Shown: positions 1 through 12,423, counted from the first letter of the stretch. The stretch is 64,000 nucleotides of DNA from Desmodus rotundus (GCF_022682495.2 NC_071399.1:3639342-3703341), one strand, 5' to 3'. The notes: generated from the letters alone by a model not told the origin. Program-made: numbers and translations.

Positions 1-1690
1 CAGCATTGTCAGCAAATATGTTTCCCTAATTGCTTTTTCTCCCATTACATTAGGCCATTATGCCACAACTTTCCCCCAAACTCCCAAACCTTCTCAATTA
101 TTCTCTACTGAAGATCTTGCTACATATTTCCCTGAGGAAACAGAGGCAGTTGGGAAAGACCTTCCACATGTTCTCACCATCTTATGTACCAGCCTACCTC
201 CACCTGTACCATTTTGTCTGTCTTCTCGTTCCCATAACTGGACTGTGTGTCCTCTTGGCTAGGGCAGCCCTTTGTAGGCACTCTACCCCACCCCTATTAT
301 CTGATCCAGGGTCGCTCTCTTGAAATCTCTCTCCCTTGCTCCTGCATTAACCACATTTCCTATGCAACCATATTATAATAGCTCCCATCTTGAAAGAGTC
401 CTCCCTCGATACCACCATCCCTCCCACCTCTTACTCTAATTCTTTGCTCTCTTTGCAGAAAATCTCCTCAAAAATGTTAACTGTATGTGTTGTCCCCATT
501 TCCTTCACTCCTCTTTTCTCCTAAACCAACTTCAGTCAGGTTCCGGTCTCTCGACTGCATTGAAACAGCTGGCATTAAAATTACTAGAGACTTTTGCATT
601 GCCAACGCAGTGGTCAGTTTTTTAGCTCTCATCTTACTCAACCTCTAGGCAATACTCAAGCTAGCTCCTATTCTTGTTAAAATATTTCCTTCACCAGGCT
701 TCCAGAACACCGCTTTCTCTCCCCCTGCCTCCTGTCTCCTTGACTGCTTCTTTTCAGTCTGGGTTGTTCTTCTCACATTTTCAATATTTGTGGGCTCCAC
801 AGAAGTGAACTCATAACTTTTCCGTAGCTATTCCTGCTTCCTAGTTGGATTCATTTTTCAGGGACCTCTGCTGAACTCCAATCTCATGCATCCAACTGTC
901 TACCTGACCTTTCCAGTGGGCACACAATAGGCTTCCTAAATTTAACACGGCCAAGACCAAACTCTTGATTTGCACACTCCGCACCCCAGCGTTCCGATAC
1001 ACTCACACCCTCCCATCTTCCGGTTTCTTAGGCCAAACTTCTGTTGTTCTTGACTTGCCTTCACTCCCAGAGCTGAACCATCAGAACATTCTGGCAGCTG
1101 TTCCTCGGAACCTTGGCTAGGACACTCTCACCACCACGTAGAACTTCCACTGCTATGACCCTCTCTTAACTCACCCCAGATTCTCACTTGGACTTGTGCA
1201 ATTGTGTCGTGTTATCCAGGCCTCTTTGCAGCGTACACTTCACAAGTGACCGGAAAGACGCTTTTGAAACCTAAGTCAGAGCATGACACTCCTCTGCAAA
1301 GGGGGCTTCGAGGGTCTCCATCTCAAGCAGAATGAATCTGTCTGACCTCTTTTGCTATCACTTGCCTCTGCTCTCTACTCCACAGCCACGTGGGCCTCTT
1401 AGCTGTGCCTTAATGCCCAGAGCACGTGAGGCCCTGGAGCTGCTCTCTCTGCCTGGCCTCTCTGGGCGGCACTCTGCCCATCTCTTCTTTCCTCCTTACC
1501 CCACATTGTCTTCCCCCAGAGCCCTTATTAGCATCCGGAAAACCCTATATTCACGTGTTCATTTGTCATCTGTCTCCCCAACAAAATACAAGCTTCCCGA
1601 GGAGAGAGGTTGTGTTTTGTTTATTGTTGAATCCCTGCGGCCTAAAACAATGCTCAGCACGCAATAGTTCTTCAAACTAATTTCTGAATT
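1..1690 (+). mobile_element. L2 (CR1-clade) LINE copy, 3' part
   Basis: This is an ancient, non-autonomous relic of a LINE-2 element, sense strand. The order of recognisable segments follows the L2 reverse-transcriptase reading direction. They are a stretch encoding the central reverse-transcriptase region (about 340-660, with the coding remnant of a LLNQLQSGF-like segment near 520), the late region with the CACTCCTCTGC landmark near 1290, and a compact 3' end at 1500-1690 with the L2-type 'aagcttcccgaggagagagg' sequence. Stops and frameshifts are everywhere, so the short frames inside it are debris. The element runs off the left edge of the window, so its 5' limit is unknown. It could be assigned to a specific L2a/b/c subfamily only by alignment. 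Confidence 0.7.
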
Positions 1691-2374
1691 AAGGTACGTA
1701 GTTCAACAAATTAAGTTATCCACATTTCAGATCAGAAACTTAGAATGTGATTGGCTTATTTTCTTTTAATTTATTTTAAATTCTCATCCCACATAATTAT
1801 AAACACTTTCAATAAATTTCTTCTACTCTTCAGATCTGGTGGCTAAAACAAGGTGCACAGAGTATTTCTAACTTTTTCAAGGTCAAGGAATTGGCCCAGG
1901 ACTGAGAAATACCTAAAATAATGATTTTCTTTAGTCAACACAGTACAAAAATTCTTAGAGATTTGATATTTGTGTTTAGTGATGACACTACCTTTACATA
2001 AAGAATAGAGCTCATTATGTTGGCAGGCAAACTGGAAATAGGCATTGCATTTATGAGGGCATAAAAGTAAATTAATGCTTATTGCCTTGAAATGTGCGTG
2101 TCAGCTCCTAGTGTCTCAGTTTTATAAGACACAGAGAAGAGGCACAGATGTTCTATTACCTATTCTGGTTAATTTCCCCTTTTTTCTTTAGACATCATGA
2201 GCTGCTTCTCGGGATTATAGCCTGTATCTCAGGAAAGAGAAGACAAGGGTACTAATTTTGATTGAAAGCTTTTCTGCTAGTCTCCTGAGGTGATTAAAAT
2301 ATTGAAAACACGAGTGTTATTAAAGAGTTGTTTTTCTCAAAGTAGTAGACATGGGGTGGGGATGCAATGGGGTC
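1691..2374. other. Unique AT-rich sequence
   Basis: No gene, RNA or repeat was recognised. The stretch is AT-rich with short T-runs and no long open frame on either strand. Confidence 0.5.
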
Positions 2375-2515
2375 CGATAATCTGGGTTCAAGAGAAGAGT
2401 GTGTCGTTGCTGGCTGTGTGACTGTAGGAATAGTTCTTAAACCATTTCCTCATCTAAGAAGTTGGTAAAATTATACCACCCCACAGGAAAATTTAAGGAT
2501 AAACTAGGAGAAGAC
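2375..2515 (+). repeat. MIR SINE fragment
   Basis: The core order fits MIR: a 'ctgggttcaa' head, a 'gctgtgtgactgta' core, then 'tttcctcatct' and a 'taaggataaac' end. It is old and diverged, with no target-site duplication visible. Confidence 0.65.
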
Positions 2516-2649
2516 ACAGATGTACTTTGTCCCCTACAAAACGCCATTACGTATTTAATCAGGAACAAGTCATTCAAAAATCCCCTATAGCTGATGCTCT
2601 CACTAAATTCCGTAGATGCTGAAACTGAAGGGACTTTCTCAACACTCTG

Positions 2650-2740
2650 ATTTCATAGGTGAGGAAGCCAAGACCCAGGGAGGTAACCTCGCTCAGCAGC
2701 GGGAAGGAAGAGCTTCAGCTTGGAGGTGTGGCTTGGTTTG
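2650..2740 (-). repeat. MIR SINE fragment
   Basis: The sequence 'ataggtgaggaagccaagac' followed by 'ggtaacctcgctcagcagc' is the reverse complement of the MIR core (cf. 'cagatgaggaaactgaggc'). It is short and diverged. The surrounding 2516-3105 holds nothing else recognisable. Confidence 0.5.
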
Positions 2741-3105
2741 CTTAAGCTTCTTTGCACTGCTCCAGGCCTGCAGTGTTTTCCTGTATAGTCTGTTAGCTAG
2801 AAACAGTTATTACGTTCTTAAATTGCAGGAAAAAAATTGAGAGAATAATAGTTCATCGTGTGTGAAAATTGTGTGCATTAAAATTTGGTTGTTCATAAGC
2901 AGTGTGTTGGAAAGCAGCTATGCTCAGGGGTTAGATACGGTATATGGCAGCTTTGGGTGAGACGGGTGGGTTGAGCACTTGGGAGAGAGACTACAAGGTC
3001 CACAAAACTGCAAGAGAGTCCCTACATGTCCTTATACAGGAGAAGTCTGCTCGTCTCTGTAGTACTCACTCAGCCTTGACCTTGGCATCTGTTGACCACT
3101 CCCCT

Positions 3106-3288
3106 TCAATAACTTTATTATTTTATAAAATTTTATTTATTGATTTTAGAGAGATGAGGGGAGGGAAGGAGGGAGAGAAAGCGAGAGAGAGAGAAACATT
3201 GATTTGTTTTTCCACTTATTTATGTATTCATTGGTTGCCTCTTGTATGTGCCCTGACTGGAGATTGAACAGGTCCATCAATGACTTTA
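3106..3288 (-). mobile_element. Ves-type bat SINE, 5'-truncated
   Basis: The reverse-strand SINE has a T-rich left end (the A-tail), a GA-rich block at 3151-3195, the 'attggttgcctctt' body and 'gtgccctgactggagattg'. The tRNA-like head beyond about 3276 is missing, so the copy is 5'-truncated. It is flanked by a 12-bp duplication (3106-3117 and 3277-3288, tcaataacttta versus tcaatgacttta) with one mismatch, which supports L1-driven insertion. Confidence 0.8.
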
Positions 3289-3485
3289 AAATAAGAGGAT
3301 GACACATGATCTTTGAGTCTTGCCCCAGCCTTGAAATAAAGGGTAATTAAATCTATTTCAGACCAGCTCCTCAGGAGATTAAATTATTCTGTCAGGGTGA
3401 GAACTAAAACCAAATATCATTAGCCTAGGTGAGCACGTATAATATGTCTTTCTGGACCATTTGCTTCCTTGCTTTTTGTCCTTAC

Positions 3486-3509
3486 AGACACACACACACA
3501 CACACACAC
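3486..3509. repeat. (CA)n microsatellite
   Basis: About twelve CA dinucleotides without interruption. Confidence 0.95.
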
Positions 3510-5925
3510 GAGCCATAGTCTCAATTTTGGCTACAATAGCATAGTTAGCCCAATCTGTGCAACAGAATAAACAAAACAAAACTGCAACAAACATACAAAA
3601 CACACAAAAATGTTCTCTAACTTCTAAGGAAGAGAAAGAGAGAAACATCAGACTGAGCTGACATTGCCAGAGAATATCTGTTTCTGCTATAATTTTTAGA
3701 AATGAATCATTCTAATGTTTCACAAATTAAGTGTGATACTCTAAAATTACTTTCAAACTATTTCCTCTAAATGGTTCCTATGCAATGGTGTTTTTGCATG
3801 GAACTATGTTAAATAGTAAGGCAACTGATTCAGCTTGTGGACATTACCGATACTGTGGTAATGGTAAGGACACGGCATCATTTTTTGAAGACAGTATTTG
3901 CCATAATCAATTACGTTTAACATTCTCTCAATGCATGGGTTATAACATTAGGGTGACCCAGAAAACGTTTTGTTTGTGAAAGTGTGCACCCTTAAATTCC
4001 TTAAACAGTGCAGGAAGGAAGCACACAGCACCAGCAAACACAGTTTGCTCTCTGATGGCCTGTTACTGGAATTGAATGTAACTGGTATTTTTAGAGCTGG
4101 TAAACAATCTATCCTTGAAGCCTTTGATAGTTTTAAGATTTAGAAATTAATAGTTGCCTGGCATCGCCCCAAAGGAGCCTGCTCTAATTGGTACCTGTGA
4201 GTTATGTTAGCATCAGATGAGTGCTGTAGAGGCCTCCTCTGATGGCAGGTAAGGCCTCGCTAAGAACTTCAGCTATTGAAACCCCATGTTAGCTCTCAAA
4301 TCCAAAAGCGGATGTTTGCTGTTTCTGCGAGTAAGTGTTGAGTGCAATCAAAGAATCTGTTTATCTGGCTAAACCTCCCATTTACAGTACGAGAGATCAA
4401 TATTCTCTGTTGGCTACAGGTCATTCTTAAAGTGGGGGGAACATTACCCAAGATGTCTTTAGCAGCTCCCCAGATCATAGTCTGTTTGTGTGATTGTTTT
4501 TCCTGAAACAGCCCTTCCAATATTTGATATTATTTAATGCATATTTTGTGCCTAACAACATTAGGCAACCAATTAGTTTTGATTAACTAATATTTTTCAG
4601 ATCGGAAGTCTCTTCCCCTTAGTATTGTTTATCAGATGGATATACCATAATCTATGAGTAAATAAAGAAATACATGTTTGACTAAGCTTTGCCTCATTTG
4701 GAAGCTATTTCTGTTGGCTTAGTAATTAAAAGAACTTGGTAAACACCAGCTTGTATAGATATACAAAACAGCTCTACTTGGTTTCTATTTAAAAAATATT
4801 AAATCAAATATGCAGAAGTTTTATGGACTTCATGGCAAATAATTTACTTTCTTGGGTAGAAATAACACCAGATCGTTTCTGTCGTATGTAAATGTTTACA
4901 AGAATTTTCTAGCAGTTTAAAAGTCCTGTGATTACTGGCAACCGTGAAGAGGATGTAGTTGAAGGTATTTTAGTATGAGGTCTATAACCGTTCTATACAA
5001 GATTGGCCTTACAAGACCTTACATTTTTCCTTAGAACTATTATTTTAATTCACAGAAGTGACTTTCCAAATGATTTAAAGTGATTGGCTTATAGTGAAAT
5101 TTAACCTCAAAAACAAAGATGTGAAATTTAGCTGTTCGTTCGTCTTTGATTTCAAGAATTGGTTCTGGGTTTCAGGAACCGATTCTTCACAATCTGAGGC
5201 CCTACTTGGTGTTTCACTTCCTGGTGAAGGTTAGTTATGTCGTTCAGTTACGACGTTAGAGATTGCCTTCTATTTCCTTATGAAGGAAACTTCTGTGGGG
5301 CCACACCAATGTTCATTAGCCATTTTTCTCTCAGCCTGAATAAGAGATTTAAAATAATCTCTGTGGATAAATGACAGGCAAACTGGCAACCAAATTTAAT
5401 CAACACCAGTGCTGATGGCCACTTCCTGAGGAGTTGCAGGTCCGAGTAGGAGGTCTGTGCTCTTTAGCTGCAGGGTAAGAGTTCAGGGACATCAGGGTCG
5501 GCACGGAACCTGTCCCCTATGCCAGTGGCATGGACAGAACTGGGTGTCCAGTTGCCACGGTTGATAAACACTGAGTGATTTAAACATCTTAAGAGTTGGT
5601 TGAAAATTCCTTGTCAGTAGATAAATAACAGTCCAAACAAACTCTGGGTTTTAAGTTTTCATATCTCCTTGAACCAATCTTTTGAGGCTTTTAGGTATTG
5701 AATTAAATGTTCAAGTACTGATAAAAATGAGCAGCTCCTTCTCCCGGAATACGTCACCTGTGTCAAGGATGGCACTTTCACGGATTGTCTGTAGTGTGGA
5801 AATATATGCAGTTTAGTTGGAGGAAGCAGAAGGGAGGATTGTCTAAGTTAAGAAGATCTCTCAGTGCACAGGTTTGGAAAAATTAATTATTAAAAAATGT
5901 TTTTTCTCTCTAAGGTTTTTCTCTT
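3510..5925. other. Unique AT-rich intergenic or intronic sequence
   Basis: No gene or RNA was recognised, and I saw no repeat that I could name. Short frames on both strands lack any family signature. Confidence 0.5.
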
Positions 5926-5929
5926 CTAA

Positions 5930-6135
5930 GTTGGTGAAGCTGAATGCGATAACTCTGCAATCTCTATGAGGACACACGGAGCACCCCGTTTAATTGAGGC
6001 TGGAGAAGCACGTGGCTGTGCCTCACACTGGGACCAAACCCAGAACCCAGGCACGTGCCCTGACTGGGAATCAAACCTGTGGCCCTTCTTCGGCTTACGA
6101 GGCAACACTCCAGCCACATCAACCAGGGCCATTTC
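5930..6135 (-). mobile_element. Ves-type bat SINE, diverged
   Basis: Read on the minus strand, it begins with a tRNA-like head ('tggccctggttgatgtggct') and has a B-box-like 'ggtttgattcccagtcaggg' followed by 'cacgtgcctgggtt'. The 3' body (5930-6000) departs from the standard GA-rich body and no clean tail is visible. No clear target-site duplication was found. Confidence 0.75.
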
Positions 6136-6139
6136 CTCA

Positions 6140-6590
6140 ATATTGATACATGCTTTTTATTTCATATCCCTCTGTGTCCCACACCCTCCCCCACAACTGC
6201 AGTGCTATTCCACTTGTCTGCTCCCCGTTTATAACCACACTCTCTAGAGATTGTGTCCACAGGCACTCGTTCCATCTCCGTACCCCCTTCACACTCTGAA
6301 GTTTAATCAGTAAATGTGCATGTGCAGTTCACATAATTGTGCAGAAGTACAAGTCGTCTGATGGAAAACAGGTGTCCCCTGTTCCTCTCCTAACTACTGC
6401 TGGTGCCACTCTCCAGAGAAGGTCACTTTGAAGGCTCTGCACTGTTTCTCGTGGCACAGATGAGCCCTGGAACGGTTTGGTCCTGGTGCCTCCACAGTAG
6501 TGGCTCTTTAATCACAGTGCAATCTCTTCCTTGTTACTTAGGATGGACAAAGTACACCACTATTAATATCAATATTAAAGTTTTGCATTT
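6140..6590. other. Unassigned sequence left of the mini-HAL1
   Basis: C-rich and T-rich on the plus strand, possibly part of an old LINE, but I could not assign it. No gene is seen. Confidence 0.35.
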
Positions 6591-6599
6591 TTGCTATTT

Positions 6600-7258
6600 T
6601 TAAATATATTTTATTGATTATACTATAACACTTGTCCCATTTTTTTCTCCCCTTTATTCCCCTCTGCCCTGCACCCCACCCCCACCATCATTCCTCCACC
6701 TTAGTTCATGTCCATGGGTCATACATATAAGTTCTTTGGTTTCTCCATTTCCCATACTAGTCTTAGCTTCCCCCCATCTATTTTGTACCTACCATTTATG
6801 CTTCTTATTCCCCATACCTTTTCCCCCATTTTATCCCCCTCCTCGCTGATAACCCTCCATGTGATCTCCATTTCTGTGAATCTCTTCCTGTTCTAGTTGC
6901 TTGCTTAGTTCATTTTTATTTTTGTTTTTGTTATTTTAGGTGTTCACCAGGGCAGGGCTACCCATGTCATCTGCACTGAAATGTGGGATCACTCACTCCA
7001 CCAGCCACTGGTTCACCAGCCCTGTCCTCCTGCTGCCACCTAGCAGCTGTCCTCTCCACCCAAGCTGCCCATCTACGCCCCTCCTACCAGTCTGGATGAA
7101 GGTTTCTTCTTTAACTTCTTGGTTGTCAGACTTCCATACAGTTTGGTTTTCTGGCAGTTCTGGTTACTTTTTGTTTTTAAATTTGTTGTTGTCCTTCTTT
7201 TGGTTGTGTGAGGAGCCAAAGTGTATCTACCTATGCCTCCATCTTGGCCAGAAGTCCA
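6600..7258 (-). mobile_element. Mini-HAL1: L1/HAL1-derived element lacking ORF1
   Basis: Read on the minus strand, the element starts at 7258 with 'tggacttctggccaagatgg', the same 5' end as the HAL1 at 21257. It follows that 5' leader for about 280 nt. It then jumps to the HAL1 3' region ('aaaatgaactaagcaagcaa') and ends at 'aatcaataaaatatattta'. My manual comparison of the first ~157 nt counts 17 mismatches. Relative to the HAL1, about 1.3 kb (approximately 21550-22850) is absent, including all of ORF1. A degenerate flanking duplication containing tgcattttt (around 6580-6593 and 7259-7275) is suggestive. It encodes nothing, so any mobility would have been in trans. Confidence 0.8.
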
Positions 7259-7364
7259 GTAGTATCTGCATTTTTTTCTTGAATCAATTTGCAGAATTAA
7301 CATTTTGCTAACAATTCCCTCTGGGATTTTAAATTTGTGCCATATGCCTGCTAATAAGTGTCTC

Positions 7365-7590
7365 CTAAATTTATACTTCTATTTTTATCTATATGATTGA
7401 CTATTTAACATCTCTATTTGGGTACCAAAAGTCCCTTCAAAGTTAACATGTTCAAAATGCAACTCCTGATGTCTATACTCAAGCCTGCTTTTGCTGCATC
7501 CTTCTTTAACTCAATAAATGGCAATTCAGTCCTTCAGTTGCTTAATCCAAAGCCTTCTGAAGCTTATCTTCTACAGATATTTTCAGAAGG
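7365..7590 (+). repeat. L2 LINE fragment
   Basis: The segment contains the L2 signature succession 'ttaacatgttcaaaatgcaa', 'ctcctgatgtct' and 'aatggcaattcagtccttca', matching the same coding stretch of the element at the left edge of the window. It is diverged, with no reading frame. Confidence 0.6.
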
Positions 7591-7639
7591 CCATATGAAG
7601 CAGTAACCCTTGAGTTCTTATATATTCATAATTATTTTA

Positions 7640-8450
7640 CTTAGCATTTACATTTGAAGGTCAGTTAGTGGTGTATCAAATCCTAAGCTCATATTTTTTT
7701 CCCCCTTGAGAACGTAAATGTTTCTCTGTTGTCACTTGGTTCAAAGTCTTGATGTGAATCAGTCTGGGGCTCTTCTGAGTTCCTCTCTTTTACAAGTTAT
7801 ATGCTCTTTTTGTTTGCATGTCCATCGCGGTTTTCCTCTTTCTCTAAATTTCAAATGATTTACTTGGCTGTGTCTTGGCCTTGATGATCCTGAGTTCACC
7901 TCCCCAGTACAGAGTCCTTTTCTGGTCTCACTGCATTTCTTTAATTTCCAGAGTTTCCATTTACACATATGTCGCATCTTCATGGCCTCTTTTCAATACT
8001 TGCCTTTTTACCCACAAGCCCTTTTCTGTATCTTTCCCCATACTTTTGATTTAAAAAACTTCCTCCTTTTTAACCTCTATATTTCTTACTATATTCTCTG
8101 TATTCTTTTTCTGTTTTTGTGTTTTTTATTTGAGTTTTGATTTCTAATTTTTTTTCCTTTCCTGATTGCTCTCTGCTATACCTTAACATCTTCCTGTTGT
8201 CTGGTGGTATCATTTTTAGAATTTTCTTTTTGTGATCTGGTCCCACCTACTCCACTTATAGCTTCTTTTGGGGGGGGGGGTTGTATCTTGTTACCTAGTT
8301 TTTTGGAAGATGTTGTCCCCTGAGGTTTCTATTTCAATTTGCTTCTCCATAAAGCAATTTTGTAATTCTCAAGAACTATGTTGTTGCCACTGTGTTAATT
8401 GATTTGACATTCTTTAAACATGACTGTAGACCAAGAAACTCATTTCTCAT
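7640..8450 (-). repeat. Degenerate L1M/HAL1-like 3' region
   Basis: T-rich, with a segment order (vestiges of an ancient L1 untranslated region such as 'atttcaaatgatttacttgg' and 'tttctaatttttttt') reminiscent of ancient L1M 3' regions in reverse. No exact match is recalled. It contains an 11-G run at 8270-8280. The call is tentative, and the stretch could be unrelated T-rich unique DNA. Confidence 0.3.
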
Positions 8451-10960
8451 GAATTCTTTTTATGATTCATTTCTTTTCAGCCGAAGTCAAATATGTCTAT
8501 TTTGACCACTCCTAAGCACTGACAAATCCTCAAAAACACTCTGCTTCCCTGTTCGTCTGCTCTTTGGGCTTACTTTTCTGACAGTCGGTCAGCTTTTCCC
8601 ATCTGTTCAATACGGTTCCCATGGGCTAGGATGGTTCTCTGTACCTGCCTGCCAGCTTGATTTCTAGGAACCCAAACTCTAACAACACAAAATAAAAGGT
8701 GCCTGAGTGTGGGCATGAGCCACTGAGTAGTATAAAAGTGTGGTTGTATTTTTCCCCAGCAGGATATAAATATACCCCATTGGATAGTCTTCATTCTGTT
8801 GTCATCTGCAGAAAGTTCTGGGCAGGTTCAATAAAGATTCAAGCCAATGTTATGGAAGGCAGATAGGAGCAATTCTGGCCCCTCATATCCTCTTGTACTT
8901 CAGCTCTGCCATTGACAAATGTATTTCAAAGGAGTACTTTGTGACTTTGCTATTAATTTTTTGGCACTGGAAAAACAACTACCTACTTTTAATTTGAAAT
9001 AGAAAACATCAGTGGTCAATCCAACAAAAAATTGAGAAAAATATGTAAGCAAGAGAAAAAATATTTAAGCAAAAGGAGGTAATGAGACTATTTTTATACC
9101 CTTGCAGAGATAAAAAAAAAAAAGAAATACAAATTCTGTGACTTAGACTTTTAGACTCTTGTGTCTCAAAATTAAATAACTCTTCTCTCTGCAAGTGTTA
9201 GGGAAATCTGGGTATCCTTAGAACACCTTTATTACGCTCATTATAAATCTATCTGAACACACTCCCCCGGCACAGGGTGGACGTACAGCAGTGAAACTCA
9301 GTCGCTTGAGGGGAGGGACTTCCCTCTCATGAAAACCCAGAATCAACATGCCCAGTTTCCGGGCGTTCTCGAGTTAGGTCTCAAAGTGAGATTGTTTGAA
9401 AGGATTCTAGCGGTACTCAGTTCCTTATATATTGCTGAGAAAATACAGTCTTCTTGATGGTAAACTGCTTTTACTTTAAAACATGAGGTCACAAGTCATT
9501 CCTGGTGTTCGTTTGCTGGCCTCTGGGAATGGGGGCAATCAAGCACTACTGAGGTTCACACGCATTGGAAGGTCAGCAGAGGTCCTCTCAGCTCAGCCCA
9601 TTATAATGCCGTAAACCTTAATAAGGGGACGCTGTGTCTCATTTCCGAGATATAGCTGGATTGTTGGCAAGTGTGGAAACCTTTTCAAGGGTCTGCCAGG
9701 CGGTGCAGGGGAAGATCACAAAGGCTTCCCGCAGTTAAGCCTGAGTTTCTGTGATGCGAGAGAGAGTTTTCCAAACATAAGCTGCTGTAGTTTTCATAAG
9801 AAAACGGAAATAACAGTGTACCCAGAATTAATGATTGCTTTTGGTTTGTAATTTGCTATGGCTTAATTTAGCAATATTTTAAAAGCAGTGGGGAAAAAAG
9901 GGGGCATAAAATGCAGAGAACATCTACCAGATCGACAAACTTATGAGGATGTACAGTGGGACATGTAGTTTCTATTTGGTATTTTTATCATGTGGTAACA
10001 ATGAATTAAATGGTATTTAAAATTTTTTCATTGGTGATTTTTACTCTAAAAACTAGGACTTTGTGTGCTAATTTTCCCATATTTGCTAAAACCAAGTCAG
10101 TCGGAATTTCTATGAGATCACACTGTGTGGATAAATACAACTTGCTGTAAATAATGAGCTGGTAGCAAATTATATCTGAACAATGAGTGCGATATTAAAA
10201 TCACCACTGAAAATCTTTAGAAAAATTTGGCTAAGGTCAACTTAAAAATGTAAAGGTGAATCGTTTTTAAATTATTGAGTCCAAGCAGGCCAGTGAATGC
10301 CATGTTCTTGAGATGGTATTTAATCATTATTTAAACTCCTGCTTTTAAATTATACTTCCATTTAATATTGCCAAGGTTAAGGAATAATGGCAATGTAATT
10401 GCCATTATATTAAGGAATAATTTTCATTTTAATTGCAAAATGTCATATGAATCCTGACTAACTTGTATGAAAATAATACAATAAATTTAATTCTATCAAA
10501 TTAATGTCACACAGAACATTTTCTGCTGTTTTCTATTAATTCTTTTTTAACTTTATGTTTATTGTTGACACTATTAGAGAACATTTGTTTTTGTTGTTAG
10601 AAGTCTGATGTCAAATATATTATTTAAAAAAAGAGTTTATTTGCAAAGAATCTTATGAAGAAAACTTTAAGAACTACAAAGGAGAAGGCACTTGCTTCAA
10701 AGACACGAGATTACAGGCAAAGTTAGGAAAGAATCTGCTACATTACATAATACATGGCATAACGAGAATGGGAAGAGGTAGAAAAAGTCTGAGGGGTGGG
10801 CTGGGCAAAACACGCAGTCACCCAATATATACATATGTACATGCTTGCATGTGTGTAAAAGAAAGATAATGCTAAAGCCAAAGAAGGGCTGAAGATGAAA
10901 TACTGTGCTCAGTTAAAACAGTCCTTAAACAATTTTAGTAATATAGAATTTATTTACTAT
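8451..10960. other. Unique AT-rich sequence
   Basis: No gene or named repeat was recognised. It includes a short A-run at 9111-9124 and the hairpin described separately at 10377-10421. Confidence 0.5.
10377..10421. repeat. Perfect 11-bp hairpin between 12-bp direct repeats
   Basis: The arms at 10384-10394 and 10398-10408 are exact reverse complements (ataatggcaat / attgccattat) around a 3-nt loop. The 12-mer ttaaggaataat occurs at 10377-10388 and again at 10410-10421. The left repeat overlaps the left arm. Confidence 0.9.
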
Positions 10961-10974
10961 AAATTAAGTGCTTT

Positions 10975-12170
10975 ACAGACTGAGTAAGCATCTCCACCCC
11001 CATCACCGCATCAGGTTTCCTGGGGCCCACGAAACACTCTCGTCAAAAACCTCACCTACAAATCCTCAGCCCCACACCCAGCCCTCGGCAGGTACCGATC
11101 TGCTTTCTGTCTCTATAAATTTGCCTTTCCGAGGCCCTCCACAGAAACAGAATCAAAGGATACGTAGTCTTTAATGTCCTGCTGCTTTCGCTCAGTATAA
11201 CGTTTTCTGAGGTTCTTTAGTTTTGCACCACGCCCCTACCGGTGCCTTTCAGTCGCCGACTGGTTTCCCGTTGCACGAATGCACCATATTTGGTTGATCC
11301 ATCCACCAGTTGATTGCCTATTTGGCACGTTTCCAGTTTTTTATTTGTTATGAATAATGCTCCAATCAACATTCACGTGTTCCGTCTTTAAGTGGATATA
11401 GGGTAGCAATTATTCCTGGATAAGTAAGAGTGGAATTTCGGAGTCATGTGGTGAAGGTGTAACGTTTTGAGTAACTGCCAAACTCTTTTCCAAAGTGGCT
11501 GCACCTTTACACATTCCCACCCGCAAGGGGTGAGGTTTCCAAATTCTCCACATCCTTGCCAAGGCTTCTCATCATCCATCTGGAGGGTGAGTAGTGGTAT
11601 CTCTTTGCTGTTCTAATTGGTCTTTCTCTAAAGACTAATGCTGCTGAGGATTTTTTCCATGCACTTCTTGGCCCCTTGTATATGTTGTTTGAGGAAATGT
11701 TTATCCAAGTCTTTTGTTCATTCTTTATTGTTTTTTGTCTTATTACTGAGGTGTATTTTTGTATAGTTTACATACTAGTCCTTTCTTGATATACAACTTG
11801 CAAATATTTTCTCCTAGTCTGAGGCTTGCCTTTTTAAAATAGTGCCTTTGACATTATTTTGAGTCTTTGAAAAATTTTGATGAAGTCCAGCTTATCAAGT
11901 TTTTTCTTTCACTGGGTTGTGCTTTGGTGTTCTGCCTAAGAATTCTGTGCTCAACCAAAGCCCACGGAAATTTTCTCCTGTGCTTTATTCCTGAAATTTC
12001 ACAGTTTTAAATCTTACATTTAGGTCTCTGGTTCCTTTAGAGGTAATTTTTGTTTATGGTGTGAGGTAAGGGCCTAAGTTCTGTTTTTTGTTGTCATTGA
12101 TGCCACAGAATTTTACTATTTTTAGCTGAGGTTCAGACGTTTTGCAAACAGAAATGCTTCTCTGGTTATT
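10975..12170 (-). mobile_element. Ancient L1M 3' region (reverse)
   Basis: The plus strand reads as the reverse complement of an L1M 3' end. Landmarks in order include 'gatctgctttctgtctctat' near 11097, 'ccaccagttgattgcctatt' near 11304, 'ctgccaaactcttttccaaa' near 11476, 'tttctccacatcc'-like sequence near 11541, 'aatattttctcctagtctga' near 11803 and 'gatgaagtccagcttatcaa' near 11879. It is highly diverged with no open frame. The right limit fades beyond 12170. The subfamily cannot be settled without alignment. Confidence 0.85.
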
Positions 12171-12423
12171 GTATGCCTTTAGTCAATTTCCAGAGTTACA
12201 AAATGTTTATTTTTGTCCTTCTGTCTAGCTTTATAGTTACTTTTTTGAAGGAAGGATTTTCCCATCCCTTTCTTTGGCCTTTGCTTTGTTTTTACTTTAA
12301 ATACGTGAGAAGAAAGAAAAATTAACAGCCATTGAGACCGGAAAGAGGGGGACACCTGATGGGTGGGAGGCAGCCATGGCATTAGGTAGTAGCATCTTCT
12401 CACTCCAGATCTGTCAAAGGCTG

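Noticed and set aside
7073..7303. 76-codon minus frame containing a K/N/T-rich segment
   Set aside because: Comes from the 5' leader of the mini-HAL1; the same segment is found as a chance frame in the HAL1 leader at 21296-21496.
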